From the NCBI GenBank assembly GCA_009726095.1, contig WLMZ01000011.1, positions 1-54,275 on the forward strand: DNA of 54,275 nucleotides, in the 5' to 3' direction. The stretch's first letter is position 1. The number at the start of each line of letters is the position of its first letter. Below are positions 1 through 7,560 of this stretch, piece by piece. The position numbers were made by a program, and so were the translations under genes. The notes under the pieces were generated by a model. It saw nothing but the letters and a program-made list of their open reading frames with translations. It had not been told where the DNA came from and made no database searches. This stretch comes from Actinomycetota bacterium. GTDB lineage: Bacteria > Actinomycetota > Acidimicrobiia > Acidimicrobiales > Ilumatobacteraceae.

Positions 1-7
1 GGATCGC

Positions 8-817
8 TCAGCCGAGCGCGTCGGCGACCGATCGGCAACGGAACCCCAGCGAGGTGGCCAGCGATGAATCCAGCACGACTCGGCCGGGTCGGTCGAGGCC
101 GCTCTCGCGTAACGTGGTCGTGGACAACGAGACCGGGTCGAGGCCCAGCCGACGGGCGATGACCGCCGCGAAGTCGGCGCGGCTCAGCGCCTCGGGCCCG
201 GCCACGTGCAACGGACCGGTGATCTCGGGCATACCCGCCAACGCGGCGCACGCAGCGGCGATGTCGGCGGCGTGCGCCGGGCAGCGGAACTCGTCGGTGA
301 AGAACGAGATCGGCATCTCGCCACGGAGGGCGCGCTGTACGGCGATCTGGGTGGGTGCAAGGAAGTCGGTGGCGTACATCAACGACGTGCGGATCATCAC
401 CGCGCCCGGGCACGCCGCCATCACGGCCGTTTCGGCATCGGCCTTCATCTGCCCGTATTCAGTGGCCGGCGACAGCGCATCGGATTCGACGTATGACGTC
501 TCACGTCCACCGAACACGACATCGGTCGACAGGTGCACCAGCCGCGCCCCACAGGCCGCTGCCGCCTCGGCCACGTTGCGACTGCCCTCGAACGTGGTGC
601 GCCGGTCGGCACTGTTGTAGGCCAGATGGATGACGGCGTCAGGCTTGTGCCCTTGAATCGCGTGCATGACCTGATCGCGGTGGCGCACGTCGAGCGCATG
701 CGAGCTGGGCGCCATCAGGTTCCATGCCGCCAGCCCGGGGTCGTGCTGCACATGCCGACCCAGCAGTCCAGACGCCCCGGTGACAATGACCGACCGCTGA
801 CGACGATGCAGGACCAT
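8..817 (-). CDS. RmlD-like NAD-dependent sugar-nucleotide reductase/epimerase (SDR extended)
   Basis: The 269-residue product carries an N-terminal Rossmann glycine motif (TGASGLLG, residues 13-20), an STDVVFGG block near 97-104 and the catalytic YGQMK (Y121, K125). These are the hallmarks of extended short-chain reductases of the RmlD (dTDP-4-dehydrorhamnose reductase) group, which reduce or epimerise nucleotide-bound sugars in the cytoplasm. Length is slightly under the usual 290. I start at the ATG just before the beta-strand SVIVTGASG; an in-frame ATG 24 codons upstream only adds an Arg/His-rich stretch that looks non-coding. The gene is divergent from the PHP gene and has no other rml genes beside it, so the exact substrate is unknown. 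Family assignment is firm, substrate is not. Confidence 0.85.
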   Translation of the reverse strand: MVLHRRQRSVIVTGASGLLGRHVQHDPGLAAWNLMAPSSHALDVRHRDQVMHAIQGHKPDAVIHLAYNSADRRTTFEGSRNVAEAAAACGARLVHLSTDVVFGGRETSYVESDALSPATEYGQMKADAETAVMAACPGAVMIRTSLMYATDFLAPTQIAVQRALRGEMPISFFTDEFRCPAHAADIAAACAALAGMPEITGPLHVAGPEALSRADFAAVIARRLGLDPVSLSTTTLRESGLDRPGRVVLDSSLATSLGFRCRSVADALG

Positions 818-861
818 GCGCTGATGATGCCACGAACCGTGCCGCCGTATCCATCGTCGGC

Positions 862-867
862 TACCTT
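862..867 (+). promoter_or_regulatory. -10 element (TACCTT), leaderless PHP gene
   Basis: A TANNNT hexamer ends 6 nt before the GTG of the PHP gene, so the transcript probably starts at the initiation codon. No clear -35 is visible. There is no Shine-Dalgarno sequence, which agrees with leaderless initiation. Confidence 0.45.
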
Positions 868-873
868 GTCGGC

Positions 874-1587
874 GTGCCTGCGCCATCACCCGAGGCCGTG
901 CGACGGCATCCCCATCTGGCTGAGCCGACCCCTGCTGGATGGGTGCGCGTCGACCTGCACAGCCACACGATGTGGAGCGGCGACTCCACCACTACGCCCG
1001 ATGAACTGCTCGATGCCGTCGTGGCATCGGGCATCGACGTGCTCTGCATCACCGACCACAACGCGATCACGGGAGCGGTCGAGATGGCCCGCCAGTTGCC
1101 GTGCCGGGTCATCGTGGGTGAGGAACTCAAGACCCACGCCGGTGAGATCATCGGGTTGTTCCTGACTCACCGTGTGCCCATCGGGGTGCAGCCCACCGAG
1201 GCAGCGCGCCTCATCCGCGATCAGGGTGGCCTGGTCTACATCCCGCACCCCTTCGATCCGATGCGCCGCAATCTGGCCGAGCCGGCCATGCGTGCGCTCG
1301 CCGATGAGGGCCTGATCGACGCCATCGAAGTGCTCAATGCGAAGACCTCGCTGCGGTCGCTCAACGCGAAGGCCGCTGCGTTCGCCGAGGAGTTCGATCT
1401 CGCCGGCGGTGCTGGCAGCGATGCACATGTGCCGATGGCGCTCGGAGCGGCGTACGTGGAGATGCCAGATTTCGACGGGCCAGCAGATTTCCTGGCCAAA
1501 CTGCGCGTCAGCCGCGTCGTGGGCCATCACTGGGACGAACACCGGCCGTGGACGCCGCGGGTGGTGCCGAGCACTTCCATCCACTAG
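874..1587 (+). CDS. PHP-domain metal-dependent phosphoesterase
   Basis: The 237-residue protein is almost entirely a PHP domain. Visible metal-ligand motifs are HSH (29-31), DH (61-62), E83/E84, HPF (125-127) and SDAH (182-185). PHP proteins of this size hydrolyse phosphoesters such as nucleotides or pAp-like compounds, or act as histidinol-phosphate-type phosphatases. No DNA polymerase domain is attached. The GTG start lies 6 nt after a TANNNT hexamer. The gene ends 10 nt before uppP and the two are likely co-transcribed. Specific substrate cannot be told from sequence. Confidence 0.85.
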   Translation: MPAPSPEAVRRHPHLAEPTPAGWVRVDLHSHTMWSGDSTTTPDELLDAVVASGIDVLCITDHNAITGAVEMARQLPCRVIVGEELKTHAGEIIGLFLTHRVPIGVQPTEAARLIRDQGGLVYIPHPFDPMRRNLAEPAMRALADEGLIDAIEVLNAKTSLRSLNAKAAAFAEEFDLAGGAGSDAHVPMALGAAYVEMPDFDGPADFLAKLRVSRVVGHHWDEHRPWTPRVVPSTSIH

Positions 1588-1597
1588 ACACTTATTC

Positions 1598-2440
1598 GTG
1601 CCGATTATTCACGCCATTGTCCTCGGGCTCGTTCAGGGGCTGTCTGAGTTCCTCCCCATCTCCTCGAGTGGCCATCTGCTGCTCGTGCCGTGGTTGTTCG
1701 GGTGGCACGACTTCGCCGACACGGCGGCGGGCCTTGCGGCCGAGAAGGCGTTCGACGTGGCCCTGCACCTGGGCACGTTGGTGGCGGCACTTGCGTACTT
1801 CCGCAACGACGTCAAGGTCTACGTACGCGATGGCGTCCAGTTGGTGGTGCGCCGCCAACGCCCCAGCACCCCGGAGGGCCGGCTGGCCTGGCTGCTGGTG
1901 CTCTCGGCCCTTCCTGGCGCTGCGGTCGGAGCGTTGTTCGAGAAGAGCATCGACGAAAAGCTCGGCAAGCCGGCGCTCATCGCCGTGAGCCTGATCGTCT
2001 TTGGACTACTGCTGTTCTACATTGATCGTCGCCTGGGCAAGCGCTCGTTGCAGGACTACACGAAACGCGATTCCATCATCGTGGGTGCCGCGCAGGTGCT
2101 GGCGCTGAACCCAGGCACCAGCCGATCGGGCATCACGATGACCGCTGGCCGGTTCCTCGGCTTCAACCGCGACACCGCAGCGCGGGTGAGCTTTTTGATG
2201 AGCCTGCCAATCACCGCCGGCGCGGTTGCCTACAAGGGCCTGAAGCTGGTCAAGGACGGTATTCCAGATGGGCTGGGAGGACCGATGGTGATCGGCATCA
2301 TTGCCAGCGGGATCACCGGCTGGCTGGCCGTCTGGGGCACACTCAAGTGGGTGCGCACGCGCAGCTTCGCCCCGTTCGTGGTGTATCGCATCGCGCTGGG
2401 TTTGACCGTGCTCGTCATCGTTGCAGCGGGCTGGCGCTGA
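1598..2440 (+). CDS. uppP: Undecaprenyl-diphosphatase UppP/BacA
   Basis: This integral membrane enzyme removes one phosphate from undecaprenyl pyrophosphate so the lipid carrier can be reused for peptidoglycan and other envelope polymers. The 280-residue length is standard. Diagnostic motifs are the QGLSEFLPISSSGHL block (13-27, E17 and H26) and PGTSRSG (172-178, with R176). Several hydrophobic spans cover the whole chain, for example 124-141 and 206-230. GTG start, giving MPIIHAIVLGL, the usual N-terminus of the family; the longer upstream frame overlaps the PHP gene and is not coding. Confidence 0.95.
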   Translation: MPIIHAIVLGLVQGLSEFLPISSSGHLLLVPWLFGWHDFADTAAGLAAEKAFDVALHLGTLVAALAYFRNDVKVYVRDGVQLVVRRQRPSTPEGRLAWLLVLSALPGAAVGALFEKSIDEKLGKPALIAVSLIVFGLLLFYIDRRLGKRSLQDYTKRDSIIVGAAQVLALNPGTSRSGITMTAGRFLGFNRDTAARVSFLMSLPITAGAVAYKGLKLVKDGIPDGLGGPMVIGIIASGITGWLAVWGTLKWVRTRSFAPFVVYRIALGLTVLVIVAAGWR

Positions 2441-3008
2441 GCGCGACCACTGCCAGGCGTTGACTCGCTGCATCGGCCACCGCAGGGGCTGATTCTGCCG
2501 GCACGCCGACGGCCACACCGTGTTCGAGGAGCGCCACCACCATGGCCTCGGCGCTGATGGTCCGTCCGCCAGCCAGGACCGAGACATGGTCGCCAACAGC
2601 GAACATCGCCGTGTTCTGGTCGTCGATCGCCACGGCCAGCCAACGCGGTGGCAACACCGCTGCGGGCCCGCTGTCGGCGACGATGTCGTTGCCGACCACC
2701 ACTTCGCCCTGGGCAATGACCTGTCGTGCCGTTGCGTCGTGGGGGAGTTCGGCCACCGCCGACGCCGGGACCATTGCCGTCGGCAGCTGATGGTGCGTCA
2801 CGGCCGCGATCAACGGGTCGCCTGCGGCGATGCGCCGGTCGGCGATGAGCACCGTGACGGTGCTGCCCCAATGGTCTCGGGCCCGCTGCGCCGCGGCCAC
2901 CGATGCATGTACCTGCGTGGCGACACCCAGGCCCATCAGCGCAACGAGCAACCAGTACAGCCACGGCCGACGGGCCAACAACATCCGCAGTCGCGGGATC
3001 CAACGCAT
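2415..3008 (-). CDS. SAF-domain (CpaB/RcpC-like) membrane-anchored protein
   Basis: The 197-residue protein has a basic N-terminus, one membrane segment (about 16-32), then a SAF-like domain starting near VTVLIADRRIAAGDPL (51-66). SAF domains occur in the pilus assembly protein CpaB and in sugar-acid dehydratases. No pilus genes lie nearby, so a Flp-pilus role is doubtful. A clear GGAGG lies 5 nt before the ATG. The gene overlaps the 3' end of uppP tail-to-tail by 26 bp and follows the Ser-rich FmdB/Ruc gene on the same strand. Function unknown; a membrane or envelope role is inferred from topology. Confidence 0.7.
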   Translation of the reverse strand: MRWIPRLRMLLARRPWLYWLLVALMGLGVATQVHASVAAAQRARDHWGSTVTVLIADRRIAAGDPLIAAVTHHQLPTAMVPASAVAELPHDATARQVIAQGEVVVGNDIVADSGPAAVLPPRWLAVAIDDQNTAMFAVGDHVSVLAGGRTISAEAMVVALLEHGVAVGVPAESAPAVADAASQRLAVVALSASPLQR

Positions 3009-3063
3009 GGCAACCTCCACGGGCGCTCCGAGTACGGGCGGGGGAAGTGTCAGCAGGTTATCG

Positions 3064-3092
3064 GGTGCAGGGGTCAAGCAGAGCCCCGCACC
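3064..3092 (-). terminator. Hairpin between the Ruc-like gene and the SAF gene
   Basis: GGTGC and GGGG (separated by one A) pair with CCCC and GCACC around a 10-nt loop. It lies just after the Ruc-like stop codon on the minus strand. It lacks a U tract, so it may be a weak terminator or an mRNA-stabilising hairpin. Confidence 0.4.
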
Positions 3093-3099
3093 AGATGGG

Positions 3100-3495
3100 T
3101 CAGCTACCTGCCGAGCTGCCCGATGAGCTGCCCGACGAGCTGCCCGGGGCGGCGGCCGCTGGCGCCGGGGTGCTGGACGAGCTGGATTCGCCGGAACCCG
3201 ACGACGATGTCGATGACGATGACGATGTCGACGAGCTGCCCGAGTCTGTCGATGACCCGCTGGTTGACGACGCGGCAGCGGTGGAGCTGGAACTGGAGCT
3301 CGACCCGCTGCGGCTATCGGTCTTGTAGAAGCCGCCACCCTTGAACGTGACACCCACGGGTAGGAACACCTTCTTGACGGGCATGGATTCGCCCGTCGCC
3401 GGGTGGACGGCCTGCGTGAGCGCATCGTCGGTGAACGCCTGCTGCACCTCGATGGTCTCACCTGTGTCGATGAATTTGTAGACGTAGGTGGGCAT
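3100..3495 (-). CDS. FmdB/Ruc-like small protein with Ser-rich tail, lacking all zinc-ribbon cysteines
   Basis: Residues 1-62 follow the FmdB family pattern (MPTYVYKF...FTDDALT...VFLPVGVTFKGGGFYKTDSR). Residues 63-131 are a low-complexity Ser/Ala/Gly/Pro tail. In Mycobacterium tuberculosis the equivalent gene Rv0991c, also next to galU, encodes a serine-rich, zinc-binding redox-regulated chaperone (Ruc). The striking difference here is that no cysteine exists in the entire protein: the usual CxxC pairs are replaced by residues such as FIDTG and HPATGES. A zinc-gated redox switch is therefore impossible, although the fold core and disordered tail are kept. The gene is divergent from galU. Family membership is well supported; function is inferred. 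Confidence 0.8.
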   Translation of the reverse strand: MPTYVYKFIDTGETIEVQQAFTDDALTQAVHPATGESMPVKKVFLPVGVTFKGGGFYKTDSRSGSSSSSSSTAAASSTSGSSTDSGSSSTSSSSSTSSSGSGESSSSSTPAPAAAAPGSSSGSSSGSSAGS

Positions 3496-3557
3496 AAACC
3501 GGGTCTCCGAAACCTGTTGGCACTCGACAGTGACGAGTGGTCATGGTATCGGCTTTG

Positions 3558-3563
3558 TAGGCT
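3558..3563 (+). promoter_or_regulatory. -10 element (TAGGCT) of galU
   Basis: TANNNT hexamer 8 nt before the galU ATG, consistent with a leaderless or near-leaderless transcript. No Shine-Dalgarno sequence precedes the ATG. Confidence 0.45.
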
Positions 3564-3571
3564 CACGCCCC

Positions 3572-4450
3572 ATGCGAGTGCGCACCGCCGTCATCCCTGC
3601 CGCTGGCCTCGGAACGCGGTTCCTGCCTGTCACCAAGTCGGTGCCCAAGGAGCTGTTGCCGATCATCGATGTACCGGCCCTGCAGCTGATCATCGACGAG
3701 GCTGTCGGCGCTGGCATCGATCACATCGTCATCGTCAACAGCCCGAACAAGCCCTCGATCGAGGCCTACTTCGCTGAATCACCCGAGGTCCTCGCCAAGC
3801 TCGATGCCAGTGGCCGTTCCGACATGGCTGACCGCATGCGGGCCATCGGGCGCGACGTCAAGGTGAGCTTCGTTTACCAGCATGCTGCGCTCGGGCTCGG
3901 CCACGCGGTCGGCTGCGCCCGCGACGCCGTCGGCGATCAGCCGTTCGCGGTGCTGTTGCCCGACGAGCTGATGGGCTCCAGCGAGCTCCTTGCGGCGATG
4001 TGCGCTGTGTGTATCGACACGGCGGGCAGCGTGGTGGGCCTGAAGCGCGTGCCGATGGATGACGTCAGCGCGTACGGCGTCATCGACCCAATCGGCGAGG
4101 TTGACGCGAACGGTGTCGTGGCTGTCCGCGATCTGATCGAAAAGCCTGCGGTGGCCGACGCTCCGAGCGACTTGATCATCATCGGGCGTTACGTCCTGAC
4201 CCCCGACGTCTTCGACGCCATCGATGCCCTGAAGCCGGGCGCCGGAGGGGAACTGCAGCTCACCGATGCACTGCGAGTGCAGGCCGCTGGCCGGCCGCTT
4301 CACGGCGTGTTGCGCGATGTGCGTCGCTACGACACCGGTAATCCCGTCGGCTGGCTCAGTGCTGTCGTGGAGTTGGCGCTCGAGCACCCCCGATACGGCG
4401 AAGCGTTCCGCGCCGAGCTCGAGCGCATGATCGGTCGGGGCCCGGTCTGA
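3572..4450 (+). CDS. galU: UTP-glucose-1-phosphate uridylyltransferase GalU
   Basis: This cytoplasmic enzyme makes UDP-glucose from UTP and glucose 1-phosphate for polysaccharide and glycolipid synthesis. The N-terminal nucleotidyltransferase signature AAGLGTRFLPVTKSVPKE (10-27) is intact, followed by the usual LLPDELMG and IEKP regions. Length (292 aa) is standard. The ATG giving MRVRTAVIPAAG is chosen because a TAGGCT hexamer lies 8 nt upstream and the family normally begins right before the beta-strand. Downstream is a convergent glycolipid-binding-like gene. The galU and moeA neighbourhood is shared with many actinobacteria. Confidence 0.97.
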   Translation: MRVRTAVIPAAGLGTRFLPVTKSVPKELLPIIDVPALQLIIDEAVGAGIDHIVIVNSPNKPSIEAYFAESPEVLAKLDASGRSDMADRMRAIGRDVKVSFVYQHAALGLGHAVGCARDAVGDQPFAVLLPDELMGSSELLAAMCAVCIDTAGSVVGLKRVPMDDVSAYGVIDPIGEVDANGVVAVRDLIEKPAVADAPSDLIIIGRYVLTPDVFDAIDALKPGAGGELQLTDALRVQAAGRPLHGVLRDVRRYDTGNPVGWLSAVVELALEHPRYGEAFRAELERMIGRGPV

Positions 4451-4481
4451 CGGGTGTTGCGGCGAGTGGGTCGATCCCTGC

Positions 4482-5105
4482 TCAGGCCAGGCGACGGAAC
4501 AGCGTGGAGTAGTCCCCGGCCAGGCCGAATTCGTCGACGTCGAACTCCACCACCGTGGCGTTCGCCGTATCCTCAACGCGCCAGTGGTGGGTGTCGAGGC
4601 GGGTGTAGCGCCGCTGCGCTGCCTGGATGTCGAGCGTCTCCACGTCGACCACGGCCACGACGATGTCTGCGGCATGACCGACGTGCAGCGGTAGGCGGCG
4701 CACGGGCAGCGTGTGGGTGAATGGTGTGCACGCCAGTTCGATGTCGACGCAGCCGTCCAGTTCGGGCCGGTGTGCGCCGTTCATCTCGCCCCACCGTCCT
4801 CCGCCGTCGGTGCCGACCCACAGGTCGGGTTCGTCCATGTCGCGGAACAACAGGAACTGACGCACCTGCCAGGTGGGCGAGATGCGTAACACGTACTGCA
4901 CCTGTTCGCGCCCGACCAGGCCCGACGCGGTCCACGCTTCGTTGTCCCACGACAGGGTGACGTCGTCGACCGCCTCGGCCGTTTCGGTGGCGTCGCGTTC
5001 GCCAACGGCGGTGTCGGCGGCGGTGTCGGCAGCGCGGAGCGACTGCCAGCGGGCGGTGTGGCCGTCGGCGGAGAACGGGCGATAGAGATCAGGATGATCG
5101 CTCAT
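4482..5105 (-). CDS. Putative glycolipid-binding family protein (DUF1089-like)
   Basis: The 207-residue protein contains WRVEDTANATVVEFDVDEFGLAGDYSTLFRRLA at its C-terminus and a GGGRWGEMNGAHRPELDGCVDIEL block in the middle, which together resemble the putative glycolipid-binding domain described in Pseudomonas (PF06475/DUF1089). No signal peptide or membrane segment is visible, so it is probably cytoplasmic. The start is the ATG giving MSDHPDLYRPF; an upstream in-frame extension runs into the moeA start region. It lies tail-to-tail with galU and is divergent from moeA. The biochemical role of the family is not established. Confidence 0.65.
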   Translation of the reverse strand: MSDHPDLYRPFSADGHTARWQSLRAADTAADTAVGERDATETAEAVDDVTLSWDNEAWTASGLVGREQVQYVLRISPTWQVRQFLLFRDMDEPDLWVGTDGGGRWGEMNGAHRPELDGCVDIELACTPFTHTLPVRRLPLHVGHAADIVVAVVDVETLDIQAAQRRYTRLDTHHWRVEDTANATVVEFDVDEFGLAGDYSTLFRRLA

Positions 5106-5132
5106 CCCTGCAGTCTGGCGGCGGCGATGCGG

Positions 5133-5138
5133 TACCGT
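5133..5138 (+). promoter_or_regulatory. -10 element (TACCGT) of moeA/glp
   Basis: TANNNT hexamer 8 nt before the ATG, giving a near-leaderless message. No Shine-Dalgarno is seen. Confidence 0.4.
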
Positions 5139-5146
5139 GCACAGCC

Positions 5147-6382
5147 ATGGCTGCGGCACTTGTCTCCATTGAAGAAGCCCGCGAGATCGTGCTGTCGCAG
5201 TGCGAGGTGTTGGCGGTCCAGCAGGTCGACATCGCCGAGGCCAGCGGATGTGTGCTGGCCGTCGATGTGGTCGCGCCGGAAGATGTGCCGCCGTTCGCCA
5301 ACAGCGCCGTCGATGGCTATGCGATCATCGCCGCCGATCTCGAAACGGGCCAGTGCGAACTTCCCGTGGTCGCCGAGGTGGCAGCGGGCGCGGTCACCGA
5401 TCGTGTGCTGGGGCGCGGCGAGGCGATCCGAATCATGACCGGTGCCCCTGTGCCGGTTGGCGCCGATGCCGTGGTGATGGTCGAGAACACCGAACGACTC
5501 GACGGTGGTAGCAGTGTGCGCATCACCGCCACCGCCGCCCCCGGACAGGCCATCCGTCTGGCAGGCGACGACATCGCTGCTGGTACCACGGTGTTCACCG
5601 CTGGCACCTTCATCCGCCCTGCGGTGGCTGGTGTACTCGCCAGCGTCAACTCGCGCAGCGTTGCCGTGGTTCCGCGCGCCCGGGTGGCCGTGCTCTCCAC
5701 CGGCGACGAGCTCATCGACGACGGCGGCCCGCTGGCCCCCGGGCAGATCCGCGAGAGCAACAAAACCATGTTGGTGGGCCTCGTCGGCGATGCCGGCGCC
5801 ATAGCCGTCGATCTCGGCGTGGTTCGCGACGACGAGGCGGCACTCGAGGCCACGTTGCGCCGCGCTGCCGACATGTGCGACGCCATTGTCACCAGCGGCG
5901 GCGTGAGCATGGGCGACTACGACGTGGTCAAAGCAGTGCTGTCGCGCATTGCGGTCATGCATTGGATGCAGATCGCGATCAAGCCGGCGAAGCCCTTCGC
6001 CTTTGGCCTGATCACCAATAGCGCCGGCCGCCAGATCCCGGTGTTTGGTCTTCCCGGCAACCCGGTGTCGTCGCTGGTCAGCTTCGAGCTGCTGGCTCGT
6101 CCCGCTCTCCGCCACATCATGGGGCACGCTGCGCCGCTCATGCGCCCCAGCGTGCTGGCCGTGGCTGACACCGCCCTGCGGCGCTCGCCCGACGGCAAGG
6201 TGCATTACCAGCGGGTACACGGTGGCTTCGCTGGCGATGGTCGCTATCACGTCTCGTCCGGCGGGCCTCAGGGGAGTCACCAGCTTGCAGCGACGGCGTT
6301 GGCCAATGCCCTGGCCGAACTTCCAGATGGCAACGGCGTCGTCGCTGGCGGCGACGTGACCGTGTACGTGCTCGCCTTCTGA
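5147..6382 (+). CDS. moeA: Molybdopterin molybdotransferase MoeA / gephyrin-like Glp
   Basis: MoeA inserts molybdate into adenylylated molybdopterin to finish molybdenum cofactor. The 411 residues include the N-terminal VPPFANSAVDGYAI motif (47-60, with D56), the MoaB-like core (LSTGDE, 183-188; TSGGVSMGDYD, 249-259), KPAKPFAFG (279-287) and GLPGNPVSS (301-309), so it looks enzymatically complete. In corynebacteria a moeA paralogue called Glp is a gephyrin-like cell-division protein encoded by a gene next to galU and near its membrane receptor. This copy sits in the same position, so it could be Glp, a true MoeA, or both. The moaA and moaC genes downstream favour at least some cofactor role. 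Confidence 0.9.
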   Translation: MAAALVSIEEAREIVLSQCEVLAVQQVDIAEASGCVLAVDVVAPEDVPPFANSAVDGYAIIAADLETGQCELPVVAEVAAGAVTDRVLGRGEAIRIMTGAPVPVGADAVVMVENTERLDGGSSVRITATAAPGQAIRLAGDDIAAGTTVFTAGTFIRPAVAGVLASVNSRSVAVVPRARVAVLSTGDELIDDGGPLAPGQIRESNKTMLVGLVGDAGAIAVDLGVVRDDEAALEATLRRAADMCDAIVTSGGVSMGDYDVVKAVLSRIAVMHWMQIAIKPAKPFAFGLITNSAGRQIPVFGLPGNPVSSLVSFELLARPALRHIMGHAAPLMRPSVLAVADTALRRSPDGKVHYQRVHGGFAGDGRYHVSSGGPQGSHQLAATALANALAELPDGNGVVAGGDVTVYVLAF

Positions 6383-6442
6383 CGGCGCCGTTGCGTCGCA
6401 GCCGAAGCGCCGCTGGCGCACCGCGTTGTCGAAACCTGTGCC

Positions 6443-6448
6443 TATCCT
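6443..6448 (+). promoter_or_regulatory. -10 element (TATCCT) of moaA
   Basis: TANNNT hexamer exactly 6 nt before the moaA ATG. The intervening GCAGGG could also act as a weak ribosome-binding site if transcription begins further upstream. Confidence 0.4.
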
Positions 6449-6454
6449 GCAGGG

Positions 6455-7474
6455 ATGGATCTCGTCGACCCGTTCGGGCGCACCATTCGCGATCTGCGTA
6501 TCTCGGTCACCGACCGGTGCAATTTTCGTTGCACCTACTGCATGCCCGAAGAGGGTATGAAATGGCTGCCGCGCAGCGAGGTGCTGAGTTTCGAAGAGAT
6601 CGAGCGGCTTGCCGCGATCTTTGTCGAGCGCTTCGAGGTTGATGGGCTGCGCCTCACCGGTGGCGAACCGACCGTTCGGGCGCACATGCCGGTACTCGTG
6701 CGCAAGCTCGCTGCCCTGCGTGTACCAGCGTCGTCGGCGTCACCGCTCGCCGGCCAGAAGCCCGATCTGTCGCTCACCACCAATGGTGCCACCTTCCGTC
6801 TCGTGGCCCACGAACTGCGTGACGCTGGCCTTGACCGCGTCAACATCAGCCTTGACACGCTGCAGGCCGATCGCTTTCTGGCGATGACCCGGCGCGACGA
6901 ACTGGTGCGCGTGCTCGACGGCATCGAAGCGGCCAAAGAGGCAGGGTTCTCGCCGGTGAAGATCAACGCGGTGGTCGAGCGGGGTGTGAACGACGACGAG
7001 ATCGTTGCGCTGGCCACATTCGGGCGCGATCGCAACGTCGAGGTTCGCTTCATCGAGTTCATGCCGCTGGACGCATCGGGCCACTGGGTGAACGACAAGG
7101 TCGTCAGCCAGGACGAGATCGTGGCAGCGATCAACGCGGTCTATCCGCTGCAGCAGGTGTCGGCCCGCGGGGCGGCGCCGGCCGACCGTTGGAGCTACCT
7201 CGATGGTGCCGGCATGATCGGTGTCATCCCCACGGTGACCAAGCCGTTCTGCGGCGACTGCGATCGCGTCCGCCTCACGGCTGATGGGCAGTTCCGTACG
7301 TGTTTGTTTGCCACCACCGAATTCGATCTGCTGAAGCTGATGCGCTCCGGCGCCACCGACGATGACCTGGCCGTGGAGATCCAACGCGCAGTGGGTACCA
7401 AGTGGGCGGGTCATCAGATCAATCAGGTCAACTTCATCCGGCCGACGCGCTCGATGAGCCAGATCGGCGGCTGA
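6455..7474 (+). CDS. moaA: GTP 3',8-cyclase MoaA (radical SAM)
   Basis: MoaA opens molybdenum-cofactor synthesis by converting GTP to 3',8-cyclo-7,8-dihydro-GTP. The N-terminal radical-SAM motif CNFRCTYC gives C22, C26 and C29. The C-terminal second cluster is CGDCDRV plus FRTC (C266, C269, C283). The chain ends in Gly-Gly, a tail needed for activity in studied MoaA proteins. All key features are intact in 339 residues. It lies 72 bp after moeA and 86 bp before moaC on the same strand. No moaB, moaD or moaE occurs in the window. Confidence 0.97.
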   Translation: MDLVDPFGRTIRDLRISVTDRCNFRCTYCMPEEGMKWLPRSEVLSFEEIERLAAIFVERFEVDGLRLTGGEPTVRAHMPVLVRKLAALRVPASSASPLAGQKPDLSLTTNGATFRLVAHELRDAGLDRVNISLDTLQADRFLAMTRRDELVRVLDGIEAAKEAGFSPVKINAVVERGVNDDEIVALATFGRDRNVEVRFIEFMPLDASGHWVNDKVVSQDEIVAAINAVYPLQQVSARGAAPADRWSYLDGAGMIGVIPTVTKPFCGDCDRVRLTADGQFRTCLFATTEFDLLKLMRSGATDDDLAVEIQRAVGTKWAGHQINQVNFIRPTRSMSQIGG

Positions 7475-7532
7475 ACCGAGTTGTCGCGTCGGCCCGTGTA
7501 GCAACGGCGATCGCGATTGGCCGGATCGGGGG

Positions 7533-7556
7533 CCCTGAAGTCAGTACGCTTCAGGG
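7533..7556 (+). promoter_or_regulatory. Perfect 8-bp inverted repeat over the moaC promoter/start region
   Basis: CCCTGAAG (7533-7540) and CTTCAGGG (7549-7556) are perfect inverted arms around an 8-nt spacer, ending 4 nt before the moaC ATG. A TANNNT hexamer (TACGCT, 7545-7550) lies inside it, and the AGGG of the right arm is the only Shine-Dalgarno-like sequence. It could be a repressor operator over a -10 element, or an RNA hairpin hiding the ribosome-binding site. Which applies cannot be told from sequence. Confidence 0.55.
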
Positions 7557-7560
7557 TCAC

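Noticed and set aside
2415-3566. Longer SAF-protein reading frame starting near 3566
   Set aside because: The extension overlaps the Ruc-like gene in another frame and is Arg/Pro/Ser-rich; the ATG at 3008 has a good GGAGG.
5102-6685. A 527-codon open frame on the minus strand opposite moeA and moaA
   Set aside because: It is His/Arg/Gly-rich without any domain, runs opposite two clearly conserved genes, and is the usual by-product of high third-position GC.
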